22,500 bases of DNA from Bigelowiella natans CCMP2755. Lineage: Eukaryota > Cercozoa > Chlorarachniophyceae. The stretch lies in assembly GCA_000320545.1 (NCBI GenBank), contig ADNK01002827.1, forward strand, positions 1 to 22,500. The letters are read 5' to 3'. This document shows, piece after piece, positions 10,128-20,342 of this stretch; within the stretch, counting starts at the first letter, position 1; each line of letters starts with the position of its first letter. The notes under the pieces are model-generated. The model was not told where the DNA came from. It did not search any database and saw nothing but the letters and a program-made list of their open reading frames with translations. Both the position numbers and the translations under genes were made by a program.

Positions 10128-12815
10128 AGTATACAAATCAGTCCAATCAGCCTAAAAGCTCTCCGAGTAGGGAAGGAGGGTGGGGAGGAGATGGATGGAT
10201 GACAGAAGGGGGGAAGAAGTGGCGATGAAAAGGGTAGAACAATTACTCTACATGCATGCCGTGTATGATCATCAAGATACCATTAACATCATGATCATCA
10301 TGATCATCATCGTTACCAGCTTCCTGTCCCTCCTATTCGTTTTCCAGGTCTGCGTAGCCTTGGCATGGTCAAGATCGGCACGGGATCCACCAACCTTGAG
10401 TTCCCCCTATATAGGTAGATAGGCACACACACACACACACACACAAAGGAAAAAGAGACCATCAGAATCGCTTCTAGGATGGCGAGCTCTAATGTTAAGC
10501 ACATTATAAACCTGTTATTCATGCTAAAATGCGAAAACCGGGGGCTTCCGACGGGAAAATACTTGAATTGGTAGGGAGATGCAACCACGCGCAACACGTA
10601 CAGCACGCATCATTGATTGATTCATTCGCTTACATTGTTCTTGGACTTGGCCCAGTCGTATAGGGAGAACTTCTTGGTATCGACGGACTTGCACAATCCG
10701 AAGTCAGTCAAACGAATGTGCCCATCCCTGTCAATCTGACACATCGTATGAGAGGTCACAGATCAATCATTCTGCTTTTATTACCGCTACTGCCTCTAGT
10801 AATGTATACGACGACTACGACGATGACGGCGGCGGCGGCGGCGGCCCACACTATCTTATCCGATAAAGCAAGCTCAATCGATCTCCCACAGGCAACAAGA
10901 ACAACAACTGCTGCTGCTGCACTACCAAGATGTTGTCGGGCTTCAGGTCACGATGAACATATCCGAGCTCGTGTACGTAACGGATCGAAAGCGCAGTTTC
11001 AGCCATGTAGAATCGGGTTTGTGCCTCAGTCAAAATGTCCTGCGAGAAATCAATATTAGGCTGATATTATTACAAAATCAAACCAAACTTCCTGCCTTCT
11101 TTTCTTTCGGTTTTTATTGCGTAAGACCCCCCTATCCCCACCCCCCCCACACACACACTCTGTTCTCTCCCGACCATGCCTACACACCCACACCCAACCA
11201 TCTATGGCGACCTTCTTGATAAGGAGACCCATGAGATCTCCACCAGGAAGAAACTCCATCACCATGTACAGGAAACGGGAATCTGCCAGGCAAAACCACC
11301 ATGCAAGTAGAAACGTAAATTTTAAACCAATTCTGACGTAATTAGTCCGAATTCGCTGCTTGCCCCTCGCCCCTCCCCCCCTCCGAGAGAAAATCCCTCC
11401 TCTTGACCACCAAATTTATATATGTATAAGCACCTTGCCAAGAATGGTAAAGCTGGACAATCCATGGGTTGTCAGCAGTAGCCAAGACCTCCCTCTCAGC
11501 CTAATCAAAGAAGAGAATAATAATCAATAGGATGATGCTTGTGATGATGAAAAGACACAATGCGTGCATATATCGCCATACTAAACATCCTATTACTGAA
11601 ATACCACCTTAATATGGGCAATCTGGTTCTTCTTGAACATCTCTCCCTGAAAGAAATAGCACTTAGCGGGGGCTAGAATCGCATCGGCATAAGAGTTGAA
11701 ACCAGTATGCAACCACCTTTTTCATCATCTTCATGGCAAGAAGCTTGAGGCTGCCATCGCTCTCTCTGTTGTTGAGGAAGAAGAAGATATAACAAAATAT
11801 TGATGGAAAATGGATCTAAGAGAGGAATGTGAGTTAAAAACGTGATGCAATCACCCCAATTGCCCATCTCATTTTTAGTGAAAGAAAATATGCGAAAGAA
11901 CAGTGTTTACTTATTCGGCGTTGTAAGCATAATTTTCGCGCATGCAAGAACAGATATCCAAAATGCTGCACCTTGTGCCTGGGTGAGTGACTACGCGTAC
12001 TTCTCCGAAGGCGCCACGACCGACGATCTTAATTGTAGTGTAGTCTTCGACGTGCATTTTCTTCTTCTTCTCCTGCTTTCCTCTAAAAGAGGGCGTGGGG
12101 AGTTAGAGACAGGAAGAAAAACTACTGTACTGATGGATGTTGTTGCTATATCGTATGAAATAAGAGTAACGTACTCTCCCTTGCCGAATTCGCGCTGGAA
12201 TTTCTCGCGCACAGCAGCACGTTGCTCCTATTATGAGATTATAATATGAGATTTAAAAAATAGAGAGGCAATAGGGCAGGGGAGGGGGGTGGGGACAGCA
12301 TCATGATGCAGAGTGGTTACCGCTGGCAGATTCTTCTCTTCCATCATTTGCTCCAGCTGACGGAGTTTCTGCTCATAGTTAGCCCCTCCAAGAGCTCTTT
12401 TCACCTGAACAGGATTCAGTTTTAAATCTCATTTATTTAACGTCAAGGTTAAAAGCGATCGACGGTGGTATCTAAGTAGACTAAGTATAATCGTGTTATT
12501 AAGAAAGGGATAGCATCTGCCCAATAGAGTTAGTGACACATTTTGCATTACAGGATTATTTTTGGTTTGCACATATCATTTCAGAATGGCAAAAGATGTC
12601 GAAGAATAACAGTTCAGGTAAAAAACGTGAAGAGAAGAGACCAAACGAACAAGAGAGGAGACTGTCTTGAGAACATGTTCTTTGTGCTCAGAGGAAAATC
12701 ACATTTTTGTATTCCAAGGTTCTACTAGGATATCATAGAAAAGAACCTGGTGTTCCTTCAACCATGACTCTAGCTTTGAAGCCTTCTCCCTCAGGCGGTC
12801 GGCAACGGATGTCAT
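9002..12815 (-). CDS. NDR/LATS-family AGC protein kinase, complete, 15 exons
   Basis: Serine/threonine kinase of the NDR (STK38-like) branch, normally activated by MOB proteins and Ste20/Hippo-type kinases in morphogenesis and cell-cycle control. Exons: 12815-12747, 12404-12321, 12227-12175, 12082-11972, 11765-11717, 11646-11608, 11500-11434, 11282-11212, 11039-10926, 10735-10634, 10394-10317, 10062-10004, 9838-9779, 9614-9530, 9292-9002. They sum to 1332 bases, 443 residues, all phases matching. Residues 1-80 form the basic helical MOB-binding region ([18 protein letters not shown]). Glycine loop GRGAFGEV (90-97), Lys118 in [11 protein letters not shown] with Asp212, DFG at 230-232, the NDR-type insert before the activation segment ([11 protein letters not shown]), [13 protein letters not shown] with likely phospho-Ser282, DWWSLG. 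The tail has GYTYHRP: the Thr of the hydrophobic motif is kept (Thr433), the usual final Phe is not. Length fits the family (about 465). The stop TGA lies in a GTATGA that could also be a donor. Confidence 0.95.
9304..9344. repeat. (TA)n microsatellite in a kinase intron
   Basis: Nearly pure TA/AT dinucleotides in the last intron of the NDR-type kinase, 12 bases upstream of the acceptor of the last exon on the minus strand. Confidence 0.95.
9645..9668. repeat. (AT)n microsatellite in a kinase intron
   Basis: AT dinucleotides followed by ATTT units, in the intron between kinase exons 13 and 14. Confidence 0.9.
10069..10129. repeat. (GAT)n tract in a kinase intron
   Basis: GAT/GATG units, interrupted in the first half and pure in the second, in the intron before kinase exon 12, starting a few bases from its acceptor. 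Confidence 0.9.
10424..10445. repeat. (CA)n microsatellite in a kinase intron
   Basis: CA dinucleotides in the intron between kinase exons 10 and 11. Confidence 0.9.
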
Positions 12816-13748
12816 TTAGTGATGTGGGATCTCGTCTGTTCCTGACTCCCTTTTGACCTTCAATATCCTCAGTAAGATATTGAGAGGAATGGCAATCCAA
12901 GGCTTTTATAGCATTTCCACAAAAATATCCTTGTCTCTATTATAATTATCATTGACTTCATTAACTCTTGAAGGTTATTTCTGAACAGATTCTGGATTGT
13001 AAAGTCTGTCTCGAAAAGACAACTTTTGCCCATCGCATCGGCGGCAAAATGATGGGAATTTTTACAAATCTGGAGCCCTTTCCATGATTTTTCGATATAA
13101 ATTGCCTCAGCACTAATCTCTGCCTCGATAAACCGACACAAGAAAAACTGGTAGTCAAGTTTTAGATCTAGATCTAGGTCAAAATTCAATAAAAAAGTCG
13201 TGTCGGAGGGCATAAATGACAAACCTATCGTCATTTTCCCTTCACAGTCGGAGGTTTAGAATTGATCTTGAATTGATTTTATCATCTCCATGTAGGAACT
13301 AGATCTAGGTCTACATTTACGACCTTTTTGTTAGGTTATCGAGAGGGTAGATCTAGCCATCATCGTCATCGCACTGTCAATGATTTCCAGGATTTCCTGG
13401 ATTTCCTGAATTCTTTCCAACTCGGAACTGTTTTTCTACCTTTTTATATGGCTCGTAGATAGATCTACCTGCCTGCACGCCAATCCAAACCACAACACAT
13501 CCAACAGATTGGGTTTCTACCTGTGACATGATACATTTCATGCCGCAAGAAGATTTTACCGAGTATTTGTTCATATTAAATTTCCTACTTGTTTTTAGGC
13601 TACGACAACCTATGCTTGTTGTCGCAACGAAGAGGAACACAACAGCGTTTCAGAAAAATGGGTGACCCCCTCCAGGACACTGTGCACCGGTTCGCCCGAA
13701 TATCCCTCATGCCCATTCCGAGACATTTTTGACGCTTGAACTTCTGTT
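12816..13748. other. region upstream of the kinase gene
   Basis: Probably the promoter and 5' UTR of the minus-strand kinase, and 3' flank of the candidate gene at 13749-14457. A 121-codon minus-strand open frame (13234-12869) has no recognisable domain and no splice support. AGATCTA words cluster at 13163-13180, 13300-13312, 13349-13357 and 13460-13468, and GGATTTCCT-like units repeat three times at about 13380-13408. Confidence 0.5.
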
Positions 13749-14136
13749 TCACAACATTGAAATTTTAGGTGGGGCCCGGAGAGAACTAGGGGTTGCCTGG
13801 AGATGGAAATGAGCCACTCCAAAAGGCGGCGTCTTTTGGTCGGACAATATACTACTGCTCTGAGACGATGACGAGAATACGCAGCAGAGTGCTCGAGTTT
13901 CTATGCAATATGATTTTTCCGAGAAGAAGAATTGATAATACAGATGGAATGATGTCATATTTCCTAACTGAGCAAGTCTGTGATTTGTCCCTTTCATTGT
14001 TCTGCTTTGACCTCCTCTTAGGCGTACGGAGTACTTACTGTGACTCTCACGGTAGTTGGGATTCACCTGAAACTCTGGGCTACTACTACTACTACTTCTC
14101 CCCATAATGGTTAGCCACGATAGATATTGTTACCAA

Positions 14137-14177
<41 letters not shown>

Positions 14178-14457
14178 CGGGACTGAGGCAGGAAATGCTA
14201 GGATACAGTGAATAATTACGATGCACGCACAATGCAATGCTGCTTTCACTTAACCTCCTTTGTTGTAATACCTGTATAGTCGAGCAAAGGTTGGGATCGT
14301 CGGCACAAACCCATGCTGCCGCAACAAAGTCTCCTGGGCCCATACTTCGACGAACAAAACAGAAGCCATTCTCACACATATTTAGCCTTCCCCTGCATGA
14401 ACAAGGAAGAAGGCCATGGCGACAGCAGCAATCACGGACGAGGTTTAAGGCCCACAT
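13749..14457 (-). CDS. candidate split gene, divergent to the BolA-like gene, unrecognised
   Basis: Three exons can be drawn: 14457-14272 (62 codons, ATG start), 14066-14039 (28 bases) and 13900-13749 (TGA stop). Signals are donor CAG|GTATTA, acceptor GAGTTTCAG, a strong donor ACA|GTAAGTAC and acceptor TTGCATAG. The first exon is Cys-rich (RDCCCRHGLLPCSC, then MCENGFCFVRRSMGPGDF and ADDPNLCSTI). The last exon has two overlapping open frames; phase selects KTRALCCVFSSSSQ, while the other, longer frame (to 13610) would need a different joint. No family is recognised. The same DNA also has an opposite-strand open frame (14237-14479, +) that looks like a basic leader, so coding on this strand is not certain. 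The next gene starts only 156 bases away in the other direction, which would make 14458-14613, full of (CA)n and (TA)n, a shared promoter. Confidence 0.3.
14143..14175. repeat. (TA)n microsatellite
   Basis: TA dinucleotides; inside the first intron of the candidate gene at 13749-14457 if that model is right. Confidence 0.95.
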
Positions 14458-14502
14458 ACACCAAACATTATGCTTCTAGGCAAAAGAAAATATAAGTAGC
14501 AT

Positions 14503-14504
<2 letters not shown>

Positions 14505-14538
<34 letters not shown>

Positions 14539-14544
14539 ATATGC

Positions 14545-14581
<37 letters not shown>
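14505..14581. repeat. (CA)16 then (TA)17 compound microsatellite
   Basis: CA units at 14505-14536 and TA units at 14547-14581, separated by GTATATGCAT. It ends 33 bases before the ATG of the BolA-like gene, so it belongs to its promoter or 5' UTR. Confidence 0.95.
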
Positions 14582-14613
14582 CACGAAGGAGGCGCGACAT
14601 TTTCGTTAGCGCA

Positions 14614-15783
14614 ATGGATAACGAAGAAGAAGAGCAGCCGTCGTTACACGAGGAGCTGGATGCAGCGGACTTCATTCCAAAAGTCAAAGATGATAGAGGC
14701 ATTGGGAATCCTGGTAGTACTCACAAATAAACGATGGCGACGGCATAATCATCATCATCATCATCATCATCATCATTATCACCATTCTTAGCATCCGAAG
14801 TTGCACGTCTGTGTTTCATCCACGCTCATGAACGTTGTATATACCTTCTTACTGCCATTATCACCATATGTATTTCAGTCTTCGTGCAGCGACGACAACG
14901 AATATGGAAGCGAGAGTAAGTCATCGATATCATTGATTACACTGCCTTATCAGCGCAATGCCAACATCCAGTTTCATCAGCACCGCCACTCCTATTGTCG
15001 TGCTTAGCCTCAGTTGTTGTTTTTGGAGATAATTCATAATTATGGAAAATAATAGGAAGAGAGTATAGCGACAAATGACACGTTTTGTCGAAACATAATC
15101 GATGGTGGATGATATAGCAAATAAACACAGCAAACTTGCACATACTCGCACATGCCCACACAGACATACACACACTCACACACACGCGCATATACAAACA
15201 ATATAGCTGGAACAACCCATTGGACTGGGTTCATGGCCTTCAGCCAGTTGAGAGGTCATTAACTATCAAATATACACATCACATATAATGAAGATTACGA
15301 TGATGATGAGGAGGATGAGGACAACGATGGTGGTGTCCACTGTTAGCACACACACACACACTCACTCACTTACAATGCTACGGCACTAAGTCGATCTTCC
15401 ATATGCCTCGTCTCCCCGCCCCTCAGATACAAAGACTGGGACTTCGAAAATGGTGACGAGTTGGGAGGTTATGAGATCAACATCGACACGGAAAGTCCCC
15501 ATGTCACTTACATTCCTGGTAATACTTACTTACTTACTTGCTTACTACTACGCATAGAGAAGAAGAAGAAGAAGAAGAAGAAGAAGAAGAAAAATAAGAC
15601 TTTTTAGGCTGCTACTTACTTAAAAATGTCTTTCGTTTGCTATTGAGTTGTAATACTACTAGGGAGAGAGAGAGAGGGAGTGAGAGAGAGAGAGGAATAA
15701 GAGTAGAAGTGTGAGTAGTATTAGTAGTAGTAGTAGTAGTAATAGTAGTAATAGTAGTAGCAGGAGGAGTATATATTCCTTCA

Positions 15784-15814
<31 letters not shown>

Positions 15815-16032
15815 TGAATCTCTACTGCAACGACACAATAACTACAAGTTTTGAACACTATTTCTGCCCAATTACCCTCTACCATCCTCCTCCTCCCCCT
15901 TCTTCTTCTTATTATTCTTCACTGACGATGCTCTGCTCCTTCCTCAATACTATTCTTCATCATCCTACTTTACATCAATCTGTGTTGTATATAAAGAGGG
16001 GTACACGCACAATGATGACGACGAGTAAGTTG

Positions 16033-16077
<45 letters not shown>

Positions 16078-16602
16078 TTGACAGATAATTATACGATGAT
16101 AGTGTAAGATCATAACACATAAAACGATGATAAATCGCCAACTACAAGCCCATGATTTTCAGCACAACGTTTCCTATTGAAATTAGTCTACATAACCAAA
16201 TACTACACCTCGCACGCCACGCATCGTCGAGATGTATCTTTCCTAAGGCTGTGATATGATAATATGTTATGTAAAACAGCTACATTCATTCACCCGTGTG
16301 TTTGTTAAAGAAGAATTGCTTGCCCCTCCCCCCCCCCCCTTCCTTCTGTGCGTTGTTTCTGGCTGTTGTCGTTGATCAGGTACTGGGACTTTGAAAACGA
16401 TATGCCGCTCTCCCCTGAAGCTCTTGCTGATGCGAAGAAGAACGACCCAAACGTAAAACATTTCTTCGCTTGTATGGATGCAAAGCTCACTGAGAGATAA
16501 TTTCATTGCAATACCGTTTCATGATCGTTTCATGATCGGTGTACGTCACTTTGACATATATATTTACAATTATACAATATATATATATATATATATATAT
16601 AT

Positions 16603-16670
<68 letters not shown>

Positions 16671-17320
16671 CGATAGCCAGCATTTCTCTTCTAACTTAAA
16701 TACCATGATGTTTGTTTCAGCCTCCCAAGAGCTACGATGAAGAGTATAGGTGAGAACCCCATCTTTACACTAAATGTGTTATTCGAATGTAAATCACAAT
16801 GTTGTATTATGAATTATTTAAGTGAATTCGTTTAGGTGATGTGTTACCCCCCCCCCCCTCCCCCCCGCGCTATCAACAACACATTTACATATTGACGATT
16901 TCTATCACTAGGGAGTGGATAGCTGACATGGTGAAGGACCCTGCGGTACTGCGTCTAAACAACACACACACAAACACACACGTAGTAATCATCAACGGCC
17001 CGAAAGCTCCGAGCATTTCTCCCATTTGGAACATTTTTAAATAGCGTAATAATAGCACCGAAGATACAATCCGTCGTTTGATGAGAGGAATGATGAAAAT
17101 GAAGATATTTATCCAGTTGGCAGTGCTCAATTGCATGGAAGGTTATGATTGATGAAATTATGAACATCGTGCTATTAGTTTCAAAGGACATTGGAGACGC
17201 GTGGTGCGCTCTCTCCTGCTGGTAGCAGTCGTAATGTTAGCTTTTGTCTATAATTATCTGAATTTCGTCGTCTTTGAGATTCTCCTTCTAGTGATAGTGG
17301 ATATTTAATATTTTACACAA

Positions 17321-17368
<48 letters not shown>

Positions 17369-17456
17369 AGAGAGTGGGGGAGAAGGGGGGGGAGGGAGAG
17401 AGATTAATAAGCTAATTTGGCCATGTAATCAAAGTATATACCATAATGGACTATGG

Positions 17457-17488
<32 letters not shown>

Positions 17489-18288
17489 AGGATAGTTGTG
17501 ATAATGAATTCTGTGTGCTGATTGGGGTATATCAAATGCAATAATGAATTCTGTGTGCTGATTGGTCCACGGTTTGTTACGATCCATCCAACAACATCAG
17601 AGGATATCTGCAAACTGCTCTCAGCATGCTTGGCAGAGTTAGATCCCGTGGACTTGCATATTATTGACAAAACGTACGTGGAGCTGCGTTTACTATAACA
17701 ACACGCATCAGCACAACCACCGCCACCACCGCCACCATCATCAGCATCATCATCATCATCATCGTCGTCGTCGTTGTCATCATCGTCATCATCTTCATCA
17801 CCTTTCTTCGTTTCTATCCATGAATGCCAACTCATGCGGCTGAGTATCATCCAATGAGAGGCAAAATAGCATTAGATCTATTGCTTTACTACCACACACT
17901 AATGCCAATGCTTATTCACACCGTACAGCGGAGAGTTCTGTCCTTTCAAACAAAGCTACATTTGGTCAGTATGATGATGATGGTGGTGATGATGATGATG
18001 ATGATGATGATGGTAACACAACGAACGCACACACACACAACACACACACGCACACACACAAACCGTCAAAGAAGATGGCATGATATTGTAATGCCCGCCT
18101 CCTCACACAAGTGCGATACTTTTGTCGCAAGCTTGATTTCGTTTGTGTAATATATCCGATATATTTGCGGTGCGCTTCTTTGCTTTGATCAGGTTTAGCG
18201 TAACATCCGAGGCTTTTGAAAATGTGCCGACCATGCGGTATATTACTTGAAATATCTAAATATCAACTCTACATATTTGTAAATACGC

Positions 18289-18332
<44 letters not shown>

Positions 18333-18457
18333 GCGCGCGCGTATATTTGACTTTGCGTTCTTCTTATCAAAGACGACAACTGATGGCCGAAGAGATTCTT
18401 CAGCCAGTCTACTCTGCGGGTAAGTGCAAGCATTCATCGCCATTGCACTGAGTATCA

Positions 18458-18494
<37 letters not shown>

Positions 18495-18988
18495 TAGCTA
18501 ACCTTCACGCGCGCGCGCACACACACACGCACATGCCATGTATCTTGGTCTACTCTTCTTTACATATGCACTATCGTCGTTGTGGGGTCAGAATATGGTT
18601 ACTTCATCATCATGCTGCTGCTGCTGCTGCAGGTGTAAGATTCATTGAGGCGCAGTACAGAGCTCCGAGCGAATACGGTATGCACACGCACGGATATACA
18701 AACACGCATTCGCGCGCGCGCTTATATGTGTTTGTTCTTTTTTTTGCTACCGATTTCTACGTCTTTAAAGTAATTTCAAGACCCCTTTTTCCTAAGTTTC
18801 TTCAAATCTTCCTTGGGTGTCTTCTGCTCTAATATTTGCTGCTACTCGTTGATATGAAGCCCGAAACATTGTACCTGTCATCACGCGGTTCAACGTCAGC
18901 AACACCGTCGGAGTAGAGGTGCCGAGTTACTTATCTCATCATATTTAAGTAGATTTGGCATAAAAATGAATCAGAAGTAGATGTGTTT

Positions 18989-19034
<46 letters not shown>

Positions 19035-19304
19035 CGCACAAACAATCGCAACGAATTAATAAAACACTGCATCTTCAGATCAACAGCACTGGTTTAGCTT
19101 GGAAGCACTACGAGTCGCCAGCACTTGATGTATTCGTTGTACAAACTTCACCATCACCGCTTTTCCATTGGCAGAGCGTATTTCTGTGTCAATTCGTTTT
19201 AAGGCGAGTTGTATCTTTTGTTTGATAAGCTCGGTTTTGCTGTTTCGGATGCTTTTCCGTCGATGAAGATGTCGTATGAAAATGGCTGTGACTTAGGTCG
19301 TATG

Positions 19305-19341
<37 letters not shown>

Positions 19342-19501
19342 AGCCGCCCCCTCGAAGACTACGATATTGACGAAGATGATGACCCTGAACGATTTCAAAT
19401 AGACCTTGAAACACTGCGGTATAACTATTTGGCAATATGCAACAACGCCATTACAATCCCTCCCTCCCCGAACATGCACATATCTATTTATCTCGCTCTC
19501 A

Positions 19502-19573
<72 letters not shown>

Positions 19574-20105
19574 AATACATATATGTGCTTATGCGTAAGC
19601 ACCATGCAGTAGCATGGTTCATCATGCCGTGATAATCGGTGAAATTCGCTGATAAACAGAGCGTTGCCTTGGTACCGAAACGACTTCACGCCTGACCCTA
19701 TGGACGGCAAACTGCTCCAGCCGCACACACAAGATGTACTAGTTCGTAGAGGCTGCTTTTCGTGGCAGAATTCGCCTTCTTTACCGTTGCCACTACCGAG
19801 CATAGGAGCTAGATAGCATTCACGAGGCCCGAGACAACAGATTGAGTAGTAGCTACATCGATTCTAACGCATGGTATACCATTACAGGCCGCATATTACG
19901 GGATGGAAATGCTACAAAATAAGACTGAAGCAGCCAGGCTAGCGGTGAGTTCTATGAGAATGTGCTGAATGGATGCCTGCAATATCTACTGTCGTGCGTT
20001 TTCTTCGTTGTGCTAGTTACAGAACTGATTGAATGCCACCGATTTGTTGCGTTGTTCGGCAATTAACAGGAGGAGGATCGTGGAGATGGGTTCTTCCAAG
20101 ACTGA
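14614..20105 (+). CDS. 19-exon gene for a protein with a central BolA-like domain
   Basis: Exons: 14614-14713, 14879-14915, 15427-15518, 15997-16024, 16380-16452, 16721-16749, 16912-16945, 17603-17673, 17929-17964, 18193-18237, 18373-18419, 18633-18677, 18860-18918, 19079-19129, 19230-19270, 19344-19418, 19660-19735, 19888-19944, 20070-20105. Total 1032 bases, 343 residues, all phases matching. The acidic start (MDNEEEEQPSLHEE) shows no transit peptide. Two WDFEN boxes (about 50-54 and 88-92) mark a small repeat. Residues about 132-212 resemble BolA: DICKLLSACLAELDPVDLHI (helix and first strand), a loop with Cys (GEFCPFKQ), FSVTSEAFEN, an Arg-rich helix (RRQLMAEEIL), and VRFIEAQYRAPSEY. BolA proteins act with monothiol glutaredoxins in iron-sulfur handling; the invariant His of that last strand (VHAL) is Arg here. 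Residues 213-343 are unrecognised, acidic around DYDIDEDDDPE, ending FFQD. Least certain are the ends around exons 7-8 (alternative donor at 16981, acceptor 17601), the 28-base exon 4 and exon 15. Confidence 0.75.
15558..15813. repeat. cluster of (GAA)n, (GA)n, (TAG)n and (ATG)n tracts in an intron
   Basis: (GAA)11 at 15558-15591, GA-rich tract at about 15662-15694, TAG/GTA units at about 15716-15765 and (ATG)n at 15785-15813, all in the intron between exons 3 and 4 of the BolA-like gene. The ATG tract follows a CAG and could read as a poly-Asp exon, but phase argues against it. Confidence 0.9.
16037..16074. repeat. (AT)n microsatellite in an intron
   Basis: AT units starting 12 bases after the GTAAGT donor of exon 4 of the BolA-like gene. 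Confidence 0.95.
16577..16669. repeat. long (AT)n tract with two CA interruptions
   Basis: Three blocks of AT dinucleotides (16577-16602, 16604-16634, 16636-16669) separated by ATCAAT, in the intron between exons 5 and 6 of the BolA-like gene. Confidence 0.95.
17325..17403. repeat. (GA)n purine tract
   Basis: GA dinucleotides, then G-rich GA units; one strand is almost pure purine. It lies in the intron before exon 8 of the BolA-like gene. Confidence 0.95.
17501..17565. repeat. 40-bp-spaced direct repeat near an acceptor
   Basis: ATAATGAATTCTGTGTGCTG followed by ATTGG occurs at 17501-17525 and again at 17541-17565, exactly 40 bases apart, as in a recent tandem duplication. A (GAT)n tract precedes it at 17458-17488. 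It sits just upstream of the acceptor of exon 8 of the BolA-like gene (CATCAGAG, ending at 17602). Confidence 0.95.
17715..18062. repeat. trinucleotide and (CA)n tracts flanking exon 9
   Basis: Imperfect CAC/CAT/CGT trinucleotides at about 17715-17800, ATG/GTG units at about 17970-18012 and CA units at about 18027-18061 surround the short exon 17929-17964 of the BolA-like gene. Confidence 0.85.
18291..18330. repeat. (AC)20 microsatellite in an intron
   Basis: Uninterrupted AC units in the intron between exons 10 and 11 of the BolA-like gene, followed by a CGCGCG stretch. Confidence 0.95.
18460..18490. repeat. (TA)n microsatellite in an intron
   Basis: TA units between exons 11 and 12 of the BolA-like gene, followed by a GCGCGC/CACACA stretch at about 18508-18530. 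Confidence 0.95.
18990..19027. repeat. (CA)n microsatellite in an intron
   Basis: CA units in the intron between exons 13 and 14 of the BolA-like gene. Confidence 0.95.
19304..19340. repeat. (GT)n tract directly before an acceptor
   Basis: GT units run right up to the CAG acceptor (19341-19343) of exon 16 of the BolA-like gene, taking the place of the usual pyrimidine tract. Confidence 0.95.
19507..19570. repeat. (CA)13 then (TA)19 compound microsatellite
   Basis: The same CA-then-TA order as at 14505-14581, in the intron between exons 16 and 17 of the BolA-like gene. Confidence 0.95.
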
Positions 20106-20322
20106 GCCAGGATGTGTTGTAAGCATGCTGCTAGCATGGCGCGGCTTCGCTGAGCAAGGCTGTGTTTCGTTTCTTCTTAGGAAGATTCTGAATACTATTG
20201 TCAACTTGCGGGTGCTCTTGTTTGAATATAGTAAACTCATTATGAATGTGTGCGACAAAACGTGTTGCAACCTGTTATTTGAAACGCATGCCAGAGCATG
20301 ATTTCATTGCCTCACTTGTATA

Positions 20323-20342
20323 TGCATGCATGCATGCATGCA
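20323..20342. repeat. (TGCA)5 tetranucleotide repeat
   Basis: TGCA repeated five times, self-complementary along its length, in the word-rich intergenic DNA downstream of the BolA-like gene. Confidence 0.9.

Noticed and set aside
12869-13234. A 121-codon minus-strand open frame upstream of the kinase.
   Set aside because: No recognisable domain, low-complexity start made by repeated GATCTA words, no splice signals and an AT-rich setting; may be upstream non-coding sequence.
15785-15813. A possible exon of ten Asp codons made by the (ATG)n tract, flanked by CAG and GTGAAT.
   Set aside because: Including it shifts the phase so that the following exon no longer fits; joining the exon ending at 15518 directly to 15997 keeps the frame. 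It is better read as an intronic microsatellite.
16478-16699. Open frames of Ile/Tyr repeats across (AT)n tracts, and similar frames of Thr/His across (CA)n or Leu/Cys across (GCA)n elsewhere.
   Set aside because: They are translations of microsatellites without start context, splice support or domain likeness.
19297-19343. An earlier acceptor (ACTTAG at 19296) for exon 16 of the BolA-like gene.
   Set aside because: The extension meets an in-frame TGA at 19303-19305. An exon at 19230-19270 instead repairs the phase.
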